The translations under genes were made by a program, and so were the position numbers. From Carettochelys insculpta (Eukaryota; Chordata; Testudines; Carettochelyidae): a stretch of DNA of 64,000 nt. Below the pieces are notes generated by a model. The model ran no database searches. It was not told the DNA's origin and worked only from the letters and a program-made list of their open reading frames with translations. The stretch lies in NCBI RefSeq assembly GCF_033958435.1, contig NC_134137.1:228883501-228947500 (forward strand). Reading direction: 5' to 3'. This document shows, in pieces, positions 26,408 to 37,977 of this stretch (its first letter is position 1; every line of letters starts with the position of its first letter).

Positions 26408-26647
26408 GTATGTACCCTCCTCTGGTGTACACCCCTGGGCTTGAGGGGCAGGGGGTAATAGATATGTGTCCAGGGCCCCCCACATGCTCACATGGCCATG
26501 GCCCCAAGGACAGCAGGGCCATGGCCCTCACAGCAGTGCATCAGCCCCTGCCCCCCACCACCCCGCATGACAGTGCCATGCCCCATCCCCGGGGCAGGGG
26601 GGAGCGGAACCTCGAGGGGCCCCTGGGAGGAGGGGGTGGGACACCCC

Positions 26648-26683
<36 letters not shown>

Positions 26684-27250
26684 TGTGATGGAGTGGGGGG
26701 AGTGCAAAAGGGAGACTCAGGCTAGATATGAGCAACAAGAGCCGAATAGCTCCCAGGGGCAAAGGATGATCCTGGGGCGACAGCTGGCAGGTGACACCTC
26801 TGCCATGAACAAAGAGGAGGGAGGAGCCGAGCTGGCTTTGAATCGGAGGGGGGCGGGGGCCGCAGGTAGAGGCTAGGGGAAGGGAGAGCTGGAAGGCAGT
26901 CAGCCTGAGGAGGGGGAAAGCTACATCCCAGAGGGGCACCCCTTGGGGTCTTCTCCCCACGACGGGTTGGAAGGACTGTCTCTTCTGACAGCTGGTGCTG
27001 TCACTCCTGGGAGAAACTGGGCATCTGTGGCCTAAGAAACCTCTCCTGTCAGACCCTGCGGAGTGAAGTGAGAGTCGCTCCCACCAGGGGACGGGGTGCA
27101 GTGCAGGGGGACCCCTGAACCCCATCCATCACAGCAGCATCTCCTGGGGACGGGGATGGGGAACCTGCAGCACAGGGCTGGGGGTGACAAAGGCCACGGC
27201 CAAGGCCTATCTCCATTCTTCTTCCCCCCCTCCTCTCCTGTGTCCCGCAG
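26408..27250 (+). other. Intron of the Harbinger Myb-like gene
   Basis: It begins GTATGTACCC and ends CTGTGTCCCGCAG. It contains a CAG-rich microsatellite at about 26648-26681 and no other clear features. The 194-codon minus-strand frame across it is not supported by family similarity. Confidence 0.65.
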
Positions 27251-27831
27251 CTGCACCATCGGAAGGACCAGAAGAGAGCACCGGTGAGGCATCAGTGGTC
27301 CCGCAGACCCCTCCGGGGCCATCGCTCCAGGCAAGTCCCTCGGCCGGGGACTGACCGGCCCCACGGCGGGCTAGACGGCGGACCCTGCACCACCACCAGC
27401 CGACGGCGACGGACCCCCAGCTGCTGGCCATCCACCGTCGGCAGCTGGAGGTGGCGGAGCAGCGCCTGCGGGTGGAGCAATGCCGCCTTGAACTGCAGGA
27501 GCGGGCGCTGGCCTGGCGCCAAAAGGCATGGGGGGCCTACATGGACACTTTCAACCGCCTTGTGGACTACTTGGCCCCCCATGCCGTGCCGGCCGCTGCA
27601 GCGCCCGCCCTGACTGCTCCACCCGCCGCACCACCTGCTGCTCCGCTCATCGCTGTCCTGTCCGCTGTCGCCCCGCCATCCACCAGCGAGGGCCGGACCG
27701 CTGAGGGACCCCTGGAGCCAGCTGAGACTCGCCGGGCATATCTTCCGGTCCGCCCCGCCCCCAGCCAGCCCCGGACAGGGCTGTGGCCACGGCGGGGCTC
27801 CCAACTGCCCACCCCCAGTGCCGGACTTTAG
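27251..27831 (+). pseudogene. Harbinger Myb-like protein, exon 2 (one nonsense codon)
   Basis: In the frame starting GCA at 27253 it reads APSEGPEESTGEAS, then a TGA at 27352-27354, then a basic run (APRRARRRT). A long coiled-coil-like helix follows (QLEVAEQRLRVEQCRLELQE, MDTFNRLVDYLAP), and it ends in a Pro/Ala tail at 27831. This C-terminal coiled coil is the usual dimerisation or transposase-contact part of the accessory protein. Apart from the stop it is well preserved. Confidence 0.7.
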
Positions 27832-28256
27832 GGGTGTGGGGCCCAGGACGTGGCCCCCCCCCTTGTATATAGTTGATTTTTAAAAAAGGACGATGGACAG
27901 TTGTAGTTCTCTTTTTTTGTGCCTCCCTTTGCCCCGTCCCCCCCCATGTAAATAGTTCTCCCCTTTATCATCCCTGGTTTTGTTTTTAGTGAACAAACTT
28001 TTTTATTACTATTGTTTTCTTTGGACACATTACTTTTGTTACACACATCTTGTATATAGTTTGTTCTTGTTTTAATTCTAGTTCCAAAAAAACAAAGTTC
28101 TCAAAGAAAAACCAGTTTAAGTTCAGCCACAAGTGCGTGCTGTCATTTGTCCAGGAAAAGTGGCGGGGGGGGGTGCGGTTGGGTGCTCCATGGTGTGGAC
28201 GCTGGGGCAGGGAGTGTTGTGGAGGAAGGGGTGGGCAGTGGGGGGCCTGGCAGAGT

Positions 28257-29015
28257 TCACCCTGCGGCCTCATCATTGAAGTGGGCCCGCAGGGCCTCCC
28301 GGACCCGGGTCCCCTCGGGGTCCACCGGGCGACTGGGGGCAGCGGGTGGCTGCACGTCGGCCCTGCCGGCCTCCACAGCCCAGCCCTGGAAAAAGGCCTC
28401 CCCCTTGCTCTCCACCAAATTGTGCAGGGCGCGGCAGGCACCCACAATCAGGGGGATGTTGTTGGGGCCCGCATCCAGGCGGGTCAGGAGACATCTCCAG
28501 TGTCCTTTCAGGCGGCCAAATGAGCGCTCCACCACCTGGTGCACGTGGTTCAGGCGCTGGTTGAAGCGCTCCTGGCTAGCGGAGAGATGGCCCGTGTACG
28601 GGTGCATGAGCCAGGGCTGGAGGGGGTATGCCGCATCTGCGATGACGCAGAGGGGCATGGTGGTGTCCCCCACAGGGAGCTCCCGCTGGGGGATGTAGGT
28701 CCCCGCCTCCAGCCGGCGGCACAGGCCCAAGTTCTGGAAAACCCGGGTGACGTGGGTGCTGCCAGGCCAGCCCACATAAATGTCCTGGAAACGGCACCGG
28801 CTGTCCACCAAGGCCTGGAGGACCACAGAATGGTAGCCCTTGCGATTGATGTAGCGTCCTCCACTGTGATGCGGGGCATGGACGGGGACGTGAGTCCCAT
28901 CCAGAGCCCCGAAGCAATTGGGGAAGCCCAGGGTGGCAAAGCCCGCGATGGTGGCATCTGGGTCCCCCAGCCTCACGAGCCTGTGCAGGAGCATGGCGTT
29001 GATGGCATGCACAAC
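28257..29015 (-). CDS. Harbinger DDE transposase, exon 2 (catalytic), intact
   Basis: After the acceptor TGCTTTCCCTGCAG the frame stays open for 252 codons to a stop at 28257. It carries the whole DDE nuclease fold: D in GALDGTHVP (residue 204 of the joined protein), D in VIADAAYP (292) and E in VVERSFGRLKG (328), the last two 35 apart. The family cuts element ends and inserts them at 3-bp targets. No frameshift or stop is seen. Whether it is expressed is unknown. Confidence 0.88.
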   Translation of the reverse strand, partial: VVHAINAMLLHRLVRLGDPDATIAGFATLGFPNCFGALDGTHVPVHAPHHSGGRYINRKGYHSVVLQALVDSRCRFQDIYVGWPGSTHVTRVFQNLGLCRRLEAGTYIPQRELPVGDTTMPLCVIADAAYPLQPWLMHPYTGHLSASQERFNQRLNHVHQVVERSFGRLKGHWRCLLTRLDAGPNNIPLIVGACRALHNLVESKGEAFFQGWAVEAGRADVQPPAAPSRPVDPEGTRVREALRAHFNDEAAG

Positions 29016-29203
29016 CTGCAGGGAAAGCACATGGGAGAGCACCAATGAGGGGTGAGCAGGGTGTGCATGGCCCTGCCCTGCCCTGCCCTGCCCTCCCCTC
29101 CCCTTCCCTGCCCTCCCCTCCCCTCCCCTCCCCTCCCCTCCCCTGCCCTCCTCTGCCCGGGCCCCACTCCCCTGCCCTGTCCTCCCCCCGTGGGTCCTCT
29201 TAC
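29016..29203 (-). repeat. Transposase intron made largely of a CCCTG/CCCCT minisatellite
   Basis: This 188-bp intron has donor GAG/GTAAGA and acceptor CTGCAG. Its middle (29071-29158) is a run of CCCTG and CCCCT units on the plus strand. Reading through it accounts for the two overlapping longer frames otherwise visible here. Confidence 0.8.
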
Positions 29204-29698
29204 CTCCATAAGGACAGCCCCGACGGTGGCCTTGCCTACACCAAACTGCTGTCCCACGGATCGGTAGCTGTCTGGAGTGGCCAGCTTCCAGACAGCAATG
29301 CCGACCCGTTTCTCCACAGGGAGGGCACGCCGCATGGCAGTGTCCTGGTGCCTGAGTGTGGGGGTGAGCCACTGGCACAGCTCCATAAATGTCTGCCGGC
29401 TCATCCTGAAGTTCCTGAGCCAGCGGTTGTCCCACTCCTCAAGCACCAGCCGCTCCCACCAGTCGGTGCTGGTGGGGTAGCTCCACAGCCGCCGGCGTGT
29501 GAGGTGGGGGTTGGGGCGGGGTGCTGCAGGGTTGGGGGTTGAGCCCTGCTGCCCTGGGGGCAGCTCCTCCTCCGGTGTAGCAAGGAGGTGCTCAGCTGCC
29601 TCCCGCATGGCATGGATCAGGGCGAGCCCTGCTCCTGCCGGGAGGGCTGGGTGGACCTCTGGCTGCTGCTGCTGCTGCTGCTGCTGCTGGGGGTCCAT
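29204..29698 (-). CDS. Harbinger transposase, exon 1 (HTH region), intact
   Basis: Starts at ATG 29698 as MDP followed by nine glutamines ((CTG)n on plus, 29661-29689), then 165 codons to the donor. It contains WDNRWLRNFRMSRQTFMEL and EKRVGIAVWKLATPDSYRSV, the conserved N-terminal and helix-turn-helix part of PIF/Harbinger transposases. Joined to exon 2 it makes a 417-residue protein, the usual size. The start is supported by family length and by the absence of any upstream in-frame extension with similarity. Confidence 0.87.
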
Positions 29699-30036
29699 GC
29701 CTGTGTCGCCCGGGGTCTGTGTGCCTATGGCTCCTCAGACCGCGTGCTGTGCAGGCTGAGTGTGTCTGGGAGGGGCCCTCTAAGGGAGCGGCTAGCTGTT
29801 GCCCCGGAAGCGCTAGTCCGCCCTGTGACCCTGTCTGCAGCTGTGCCTGGCATCCCTATTTCGATGTGTGCTACTTTGGCGTGTAGACGTTCCCTCGCAG
29901 CGCCTATTTCGATGTGGTGCTGCGTAACGTCGAAGTTGAACGTCGACGTTGCCAGCCCTGGAGGACGTGTAGACGTTATTCTGTTGCTACATCGAAATAA
30001 GCTATTTCGATGTAGGCTTCACGTGTAGATGTAGCC

Positions 30037-30105
30037 TTAATCAGTCAACTGGTTAACTCTAGCATTTAACCAGTTAACCAATTAAACAAGATTTTACTTC
30101 CCTAT
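30037..30105. mobile_element. Possible hAT terminal fragment
   Basis: TTAACCAGTTAACCAATTAA and ATTTTACTTCCCTATGCAG resemble an eroded hAT end also seen at 41570-41623. It abuts the right end of the 4.7-kb Harbinger, which may have disturbed it. Confidence 0.3.
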
Positions 30106-30599
30106 GCAGTAGCAGGGAACCCTTTCTATCACCCCTTTTTGTCATAAGGATCACCTCTCCAGGGCACGGATGCTGTCCTGAGTGGTCCCTGAGAAGAGAA
30201 TGAAACGAGGGGCATGGATGAGGTAGCATAAATCACAGCTGATGACATCTAGTCCTCTTGTCTATTGTTATTGCATTCCAAACTTGCAGAAAGAGTGCTG
30301 GCTGACCCTTGAAGATGATGGGGTGGTTGCATGGCAGCAGGCAAAGTGGTTGCTAGCACTCTAGGATTCCCCAAAAATACATTTTTCTTGGGGGGGGGGT
30401 GTTATCCGTGAGGAGGAAGACTGCAAGGGTGATCCCGAAGGGCAACACTTTCAGTCTTTTCAAGCTTCCTTGATGATTTGTAAGAAAAACCGGGAGGTTC
30501 TGTAATGTTGTGTGGACTGTGCAGGAGAATTTCTGTTTCTGTGTCAGTGCGTAAATACCCAAGGAATGGAATGTAGCTATCAAATCCTTGAGTGCGTGG

Positions 30600-31100
30600 G
30601 TGGAATAGTCTGTTTTCTGATTGAAAAGTCAGGATTCATCAAATGGGAGGTCTTTCATGCTATTTTGTACCTCCCCAGAAAACCAGAAGAATAGAGCAAC
30701 AACTACCGTCTTGTGTCAGAGCTCCTGCTGCATCAACTACTGATTGGAGCGGGAGCCTCACTACCAGCTTCTCCCTCTCAATTAATGCCTGGAAGTGGGC
30801 ATAGTTCTGTTGTGGCAGTTTCTCAACGAGTCCTCCAATTTGCTGCAAGTCAGGAAATTGTATCTGACGTTGACTAAATGCGTTAGTCTGCAGTCAGTAC
30901 TGGCAGATCCTTTGATTTATTCAGCTTCTTTTTGTGGCAACTTCCAGGAAGTGCTTCCAGACGAAGAGCATCTAGTCTTCTCAAGCATGGCTCGGGAAGG
31001 ACTGGCAGGTACTGCACCTGGATCAATGTGGGGATCTTTCTCGTATTAGAAGCAGCAGCGATGTTCATTGGTAACCAAGAAGAAACACTGGCAGGAAGCA
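30600..31100 (-). pseudogene. Possible DIRS-like gag relic
   Basis: The minus strand reads QNYAHFQALIEREKLVVRLP followed by LQSVVDAAGAL. The pattern 'aromatic-FQ-ALI-EG-xVVR-LQ-xxDAA' is familiar from gag-like ORFs of DIRS-type elements in reptiles and amphibians. Only this block is recognisable. Confidence 0.35.
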
Positions 31101-31138
31101 CAGCTTTTAAAGCTGGAGGTTTTCAGCATAGTCTAATC

Positions 31139-31884
31139 CAGGGGTCTGCAATCTGTGGCTCTAGAACCATAGGTGGCTCTTTAAGGACTTCTTTGTGGCT
31201 CCCAATGCTATAATTGCAAAGTAAAAAGCCAAATAACTTCTGATTATATTCAATAAACAGTGAACATCTAAAAGCCCATGAACAACTCTGATCTAAATAG
31301 CAAACAATATGTGATCTCAAAATGTTAGATAAATCCCCCTTTAATATGTGCAGTGCATTGTGGGATATGATACTGTATCTGCATTTTGATCATGTTGCTA
31401 ATAAAGTCTTGATTCTGAAAAGGAAAAGGAAGCTTGAGACATTACTGGTGTGAAGGGCAACATTCATTTTAAGAAAGAAAACTGAAATTAAACGTGAAGT
31501 AAAATTGGCAGAATTAAACTGGTGTTGTGATGACTTCAAAAAAGAGGAAAAGTGAAGATGAAAACAGAATTTGAAGCTGAATGGACCCAATCCTTTGCAT
31601 TTATATCAAGTTCAGCTGGGCTCCCTTTATGTCTCATTTGCAATGACAAATTCACCAACAAAAAGTGCAACCTCAAGAGAATATGTAAAAAGTTTGTGAG
31701 TGTCCTGCTGTAAACATGTATTGCATTACAAATCATTGTGTGCACTGTTCTTAAACTTGGAACTACAAAAAGTATCGTTTGATGTTATTTACTAAGGACG
31801 GTCTCATATTCACATGCATTGTGGCTCTTGAATTACTGAGTTAAAAAAAATGGCTCTTCTTGCTATTTTGGTTGCTGACACCTG
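31139..31884 (+). mobile_element. hAT element relic with BED-finger remnant
   Basis: The ends are CAGGGGTCTGCAAT and the imperfect inverse TTGCTGACACCTG. The flanks GTCTAATC (31131-31138) and GTCTAGTA (31885-31892) agree at five of eight positions exactly, close to an aged 8-bp duplication. Inside, from the ATG at 31530, the frame reads KKRKSEDENR, later a CLICND motif, the start of a BED zinc finger as in Charlie/ZBED-type transposases. Stops and truncation leave nothing functional. Confidence 0.65.
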
Positions 31885-32199
31885 GTCTAGTAACTTCATG
31901 TGGGGATAATGGGGAGTGGGGGTGGATATTCACAGAGAATAAAACTTCCCGAAAATGAGCCTTGACCCTACTCCTAAAACTACCAAATTACTATAAAATA
32001 AAAACAGTAGAAACTGTAAAAATATGTACTACTGTATATTTTAAGTGTTTCACACACAAGAGGATATTAATAGTTCAACCACGTGGACTATGTGGCCGTG
32101 AAAAGGAACTGGAGATATGGTTGATTTGCCCCACCCTTTATCACCTCAGACAAAACCCTGAGGCAAGCCAATGGTGCATGTGTGGACCAACTGATACTA

Positions 32200-33483
32200 T
32201 TACTTGAAAAATCTCTGGCTTCGGACACATGGTATGCACGTGTAAACCCACAGTGGAATACAACAAGGACTGTCACTCAAAGAAGAATGTGCCAGTTGGG
32301 AAAAAAAGTCACCATTACTAGCTTTTTGAACAGTATTTTTAAAGATTTGAGCATCATGCACCTTCCCAGAGCAGCTAGCAACAATCATTTGGGAAGTACC
32401 CCTAGTGATTCGCCAATGCTCGCATAATGATAGAGATTTAGTTCTTTCAGTTGATGTGCTCTGAGGCCAGGTAATCTTCAAATAGGGCTATATGTGTCAT
32501 CCATCACCCCACTGCACTTCAGAAACCCACTGCTGCAAATCCATCCATTATTGTCCGCGCATTGCATAGAGTTGCAGTCATGTATAGCAGAAAAAAACAA
32601 CCTCCCTCAGAGTGGACTTTCTAACTCCAAAATAATTTCCTACTGACCAGCAAAAATCCCATGTTGTAAGTTTCCTTAATGTGATTGCCTTTCACTTCTC
32701 CACTATCAGTGCAGTTCCAATGAATTCTGGTGTCCCTGAAATGAAGGACTGGGCCAAGCACAGCACACAGATCCAGTAATGTGGGCTTGTGCATCTGAGA
32801 GCTTTGCACATACTGCTCCTCATCCCAAGCCTACAGTATGATGTGATCCTACCAATCAGAGCTTGCATCCTGGGACCAGAAGTGGTGCTTCATCATTGAC
32901 AGCTGCTCCATGAATATCATCAACAACTTCAAATTGGTTCTTGCTACGTTGCACAGCAATCTGTCTTTCACAAACTCACCATGTTCCCTGCTGATTCATT
33001 TTGTAGCTCTGTAAATATCAGAAGAACCTGCATCCTGTGCTTGCAGCATGCATGAAATTAAGGCTGAGCAGCACAAAGTCCATGCTTTGGAGATGGCAGA
33101 CCATGAGGAGAGCAATGTGGATTTATAGGATTTTTTAAAAAGGCACAAAATTATAACATATGGACAACACTATGAAAAAGAGAAATTTGCATGCTGGGAA
33201 GCTAACCCTTGCTTCCAGTCACCTTTTCAGGATTTGTTTCTGCCCCACCATGCACTGCCAATACTTCCAAAAAGACAGCATACTGGACAATGGCAAGATG
33301 CACAGTGGGATGCCTACCCATGATGCGTTGCATTGTGAATTGATACAAGCACACTTGCTCCTGAGTACACACAGCATCAATGGAAGGAACTAAGTGTGCA
33401 TGTGCACAAGTTATATAATAGCTCTAGTGCCTTCATGCTGAAATAGCTCATGATGGGAAAAGTTTGTAAGTGTAGATATAGCC
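32200..33483 (-). pseudogene. Third Harbinger transposase relic
   Basis: Minus-strand fragments in family order: LLDLCAVLGPVLHFRDTR (about 32700-32790), then GKVHDAQIFKNT (about 32370), matching the helix region and the post-catalytic GRVHDAR-type box of Harbinger transposases. Many stops and indels. An end-like GTGTAGATATAGCC closes the element at 33483; the other end was not found. It is more decayed than the two large elements. Confidence 0.6.
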
Positions 33484-33818
33484 TGAGTTTAAGTGATCTA
33501 ATTTACAATGCTTTACACATCATCTCTGATTTTGGTTTTCACGCTCTGGTCACTAATATAGCTGTTAAGACTATACTTTATAGGATCCTGATTCAGCAAG
33601 GTGTTTGTGCATATGCACTGAATCTACTGGGACTACCTGATTTCTGAAGTTAAGCACAAGCTTAAGTACTTTGCTGAATCAGGGTCAGAGTTATCTAATC
33701 CAGTTGAGCAACAGAAGCAGAATACCAGACTTACACATATTAATATTCTTGATGTGCCTTTGCTGAACGAGCTCTATAGAGATGTTCTGAAAATGCTTAC
33801 ATCAGCAACTAACACAAA

Positions 33819-34246
33819 GGCTATGTCTACACTACAGCAATATTTTGAAAGAAATTCTTCTGGAAGATCTCTTCTGAACAATTTCTTTTGAAAGGTCGTG
33901 TGTCCACACACAAAAAAGCAGATTGGAAGATTGAGCTTGTATTTTGATATAGAGTGTCCACACAGCCCCACTCTTTCGAAAGAACAGGCCAGGGATCAAA
34001 AAATCCAGCGTCATGAGGACTGCTCTTTTGAACAAAGGGCCCATGCAGCATCTGCACGAGCTTTTTTCAAAAGACGCTCTCGAAGGAGGCACTCTTCCTG
34101 ATCCAGGAGCAGAAGAGGGCTTCTGGAAGAAGAGCCGTGTTCTTTTGATTTCAGATCGAAAGAGTGCATTTTGTGTGTTGACACTCTTGTGTTTTTTCGA
34201 AAAAGGACTGGATTTTCCAAAAAATTTTGCAAGTATAAATATGGCC
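33819..34246. mobile_element. MITE, 428 bp, AAA duplication
   Basis: It begins GGCTATGTCTACACTACAGC, ends in the eroded inverse ATAAATATGGCC, and is flanked by AAA (33816-33818, 34247-34249). The interior has repeated TTTCGAAAG/CTTTTGAA motifs unlike the 711-bp family, so it is a separate non-coding family with the same terminal signature. Confidence 0.75.
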
Positions 34247-34249
34247 AAA

Positions 34250-35274
<1,025 letters not shown>

Positions 35275-35595
35275 TCAGTAAAAGGTAAATAGAAGACTGA
35301 TAAGGTATTTTGTACTTGGCATTGCCATTAAGTCTGCGAACAAGGGGGCTAATCATAAAGGTAATTTCAGTAATGACTGATAAATTGATTAGATAGTAGT
35401 CAGATATATTACTAAACCTGTGCCTTATGACATCGGGAAAGGAATCGTCTGAGGTGATGAAGGGTGGGGCAGACCAACCATATCTCCAGATGCTTATTAC
35501 TTGCTGTACCCTTTCCCTGAACATTCAGACTCACTAAAATGCATTCATACATCCTTTCAGCTTCCCAGCGTGCATCAAATAGGTATACACATTAG

Positions 35596-37019
35596 AGCTG
35601 CGTCTACACGTGCACGCTACTTCGAAGTAGCGGCAGTAACTTCGAAATAGCGCCCGTCACGTCTACACGTGTTGGGCGCTATTTCGAAGTTGAAATCGAC
35701 GTTAGGCGGCAAGACGTCGAAGTCGCTAACCCCATGAGGGGATGGGAATAGCGCCCTACTTCGACGTTCAACATCGAAGTAGGGACGTGTAGACGATCCG
35801 CGTCCCGCAACATCGAAATAGCGGGGTCCTCCATGGCGGCCATCAGCTGGGGGGTTGAGAGATACTCTCTCTCCAGCCCTTGCGGGGCTCTGTGGTCACC
35901 GTGGGCAGCAGCCCTTAGCCCAGGGCTTCTGGCTGCTGCTGCTGCAGCTGGGGGTCCGTGCTGCATATACAGGGTCTGCAACTAGTTGTTGGCTCTGTGT
36001 ATCTTGCACTGTTTAATGAAAGCGTGTCTGGGAGGGGCCCTTTAAGGGAGCGACTTGCTGTTGAGTCCGCCCCGTGACCCTGTCTGCAGCTGTGCCTGGC
36101 TCCCTTATTTCGATGTGTGCTACTTTGGCGTGTAGACGTTCCCTCGCTGTGCCTATTTCGATGTTGGGCTGAGCAACGTCGAAGTTGAACATCGACGTTG
36201 CCAGCCCTGGAGGACGTGTAGGCTGCGTCTACACGTGCACGCTACTTCGAAGTAGCGGCAGTAACTTCGAAATAGCGCCCGTCACGTCTACACGTGTTGG
36301 GCGCTATTTCGAAGTTGAAATCGACGTTAGGCGGCGAGACGTCGAAGTCGCTAACCCCATGAGCGGATGGGAATAGCGCCCTACTTCGACGTTCAACATC
36401 GAAGTAGGGACGTGTAGACGATCCGCGTCCCGCAACATCGAAATAGCGGGGTCCTCCATGGCGGCCATCAGCTGGGGGGTTGAGAGATACTCTCTCTCCA
36501 GCCCTTGCGGGGCTCTGTGGTCACCGTGGGCAGCAGCCCTTAGCCCAGGGCTTCTGGCTGCTGCTGCTGCAGCTGGGGGTCCGTGCTGCATATACAGGGT
36601 CTGCAACTAGTTGTTGGCTCTGTGTATCTTGCACTGTTTAATGAAAGTGTGTCTGGGAGGGGCCCTTTAAGGGAGCGGCTTGCTGTTGAGTCCGCCCCGT
36701 GACCCTGTCTGCAGCTGTGCCTGGCTCCCTTATTTCGATGTGTGCTACTTTGCCGTGTAGACGTTCCCTCGCTGTGCCTATTTCGATGTTGGGCTGAGCA
36801 ACGTCGAAGTTGAACATCGACGTTGCCAGCCCTGGAGGACGTGTAGACGTTATTCATCGAAATAGCCTATTTCGATGTCGCAACATCGAAATAAGCTATT
36901 TCGAAGTTGGGTGCACGTGTAGACGTAGCCGTAGACGTTTATTCATCGAAATAGCCTATTTCGATGTCGCAACATCGAAATAAGCTATTTCGAAGTTGGG
37001 TGCACGTGTAGACGTAGCC
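35596..37019 (+). mobile_element. Harbinger 711-bp derivative, host copy, TAG duplication
   Basis: The outer copy is 35596-36220 plus 36934-37019, interrupted by a second copy of itself. TAG flanks it at 35593-35595 and 37020-37022. Without the insert and its duplication the length is 711 bp. The ends read AGCTGCGTCTACACGTGCAC and GTGCACGTGTAGACGTAGCC. It is in the same orientation as the 4.7-kb element at 25316. Confidence 0.9.
36221..36930 (+). mobile_element. Harbinger derivative nested in its sibling, GTA duplication
   Basis: A complete 710-bp copy with perfect-looking termini (GGCTGCGTCTACAC...GTGTAGACGTAGCC). It sits inside the outer copy at an internal GTGTAGACGTT motif, with GTA at 36218-36220 and 36931-36933. 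It differs from the host copy at about seven positions by eye, around 1%. Confidence 0.92.
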
Positions 37020-37141
37020 TAGAAGAATAGGGAATTGCAGAGACAATTTTTGGAGAAATAACTTTATCATAATAACTAAACAATGTAACTATTGTAGATA
37101 CTATAGTACTGTTAACATGGGCAGCTCAACAAGTACACAAT

Positions 37142-37356
37142 GAAAAAAAGCAGTTCTGTAGTACCTTAAAGACTAATACTATTACTTACTAGCTAATAAC
37201 TTCCGTAGTACAGATCCACTTCTTCAGATCACGTGGATATGTCCCACGAAAGCTCATCACCTAATAAATAACATTGTTAGTCTTTAAGGTGCTACAGGAC
37301 TGTGCGTGCTTTGTTTTGTGAAGATACAGACTAACATGGCTACCCCTTTGAGATAA
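37142..37356. repeat. Inverted-repeat interspersed element, family B
   Basis: The left part GTAGTACCTTAAAGACTAA is followed by an inverted partner GTTAGTCTTTAAGGTGCTAC, with ACTTCTTCAGATC and its context between. It ends ACAGACTAACATGGCTACCCC. Other copies are at 38205, 41322 and 50008. The class (SINE or MITE) is not settled. Confidence 0.65.
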
Positions 37357-37826
37357 AAAGAAAGCCACGTTTTTTTACTAGCAATCCTTCCAGTTAGAGA
37401 CAAATTTCTTTCTTGATCAAAAAAGTTCTTTATAAACAAATACATTATATATTTCTGTGCTTCCCAATATCTGTTCTGTTCACTAGAACCAGAACTAGTA
37501 ATCTGTGTTACTGATATTGTTGTCTCAACTTAATACTGAGCTTATGTGCTTGAGTGAGTCCTGATATGTTGCTAATGCCTAATTGTCAATCACACAGTCT
37601 CTAACAAGCAGTGTAACCTGGTCTATTCATAACCACGGACCTGAAGTTTGGTGCTAGGCCAACCTCCATGACAGGATGCACAAAGTATACGAAAGGTGAT
37701 GAACACTGCTGGTACAGTGAATATCTTACATGGATAAAATGAGACAGTGGCCCCCCAAAAGTGGGTTCCAACTGTCTCATAGGAACTTGTCAACAAAAAA
37801 TGAAATAATATTAATAAAAAATTTAC

Positions 37827-37977
37827 CACTGGTGCAATAATGCATGAGCTCATGCACTCTGGCCAAGCGTTTAGTGTTACTCCCAGGAGAAGGAAGGGGG
37901 AACTGAAGAAGTTCCACCAGTGGCAGCTTGTCCATCATATCATGCTCCATCTTTTCTAGGTTTAAGCCCCTTTGGAC
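37827..37977 (-). CDS. SPAG17: SPAG17 exon ([16 protein letters not shown] block)
   Basis: This 151-bp exon starts in phase 0 (TTTGCTTCAG/GTC) and ends one base into a codon at G/GTAAAT. The peptide includes [12 protein letters not shown] and [18 protein letters not shown], both hallmark SPAG17 strings. The final G joins AA of the exon at 35231 to give glutamate. An inverted-repeat element sits about 470 bp downstream of it in the direction of transcription and another about 230 bp upstream. The exon itself is clean. Confidence 0.92.

Larger units (their letters stand above)
25316..30036. mobile_element. Harbinger transposon, 4.7 kb, GC-rich, transposase intact
   Basis: The left end reads AGCCGTGTCTACACGTGCAC and the right end ACGTGTAGATGTAGCC. 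The inner termini are rich in TTCGAAGTAG and TTTCGATGT motifs. It holds a Myb/SANT-like gene on plus (25679-27831) and a spliced DDE transposase on minus (29698-28257), convergently transcribed. It is far more GC-rich than its surroundings. The flanks differ (ATG left, TTA right), so no target duplication remains. Its ends are also the ends of the 711-bp derivatives. Confidence 0.88.

Noticed and set aside
26541..27125. 194-codon minus-strand frame
   Set aside because: It spans the intron of the Harbinger Myb-like gene and has no domain; GC-rich sequence readily gives long chance frames.
28050..28698. Plus-strand frames opposite the transposase
   Set aside because: They are antisense shadows of a well-supported catalytic exon.
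35679..36857. 100-codon frames repeated in the nested Harbinger copies
   Set aside because: They occur in every copy of a non-coding derivative and come from the repeated TTCGAA-rich ends and middle; no start, domain or codon bias supports translation.
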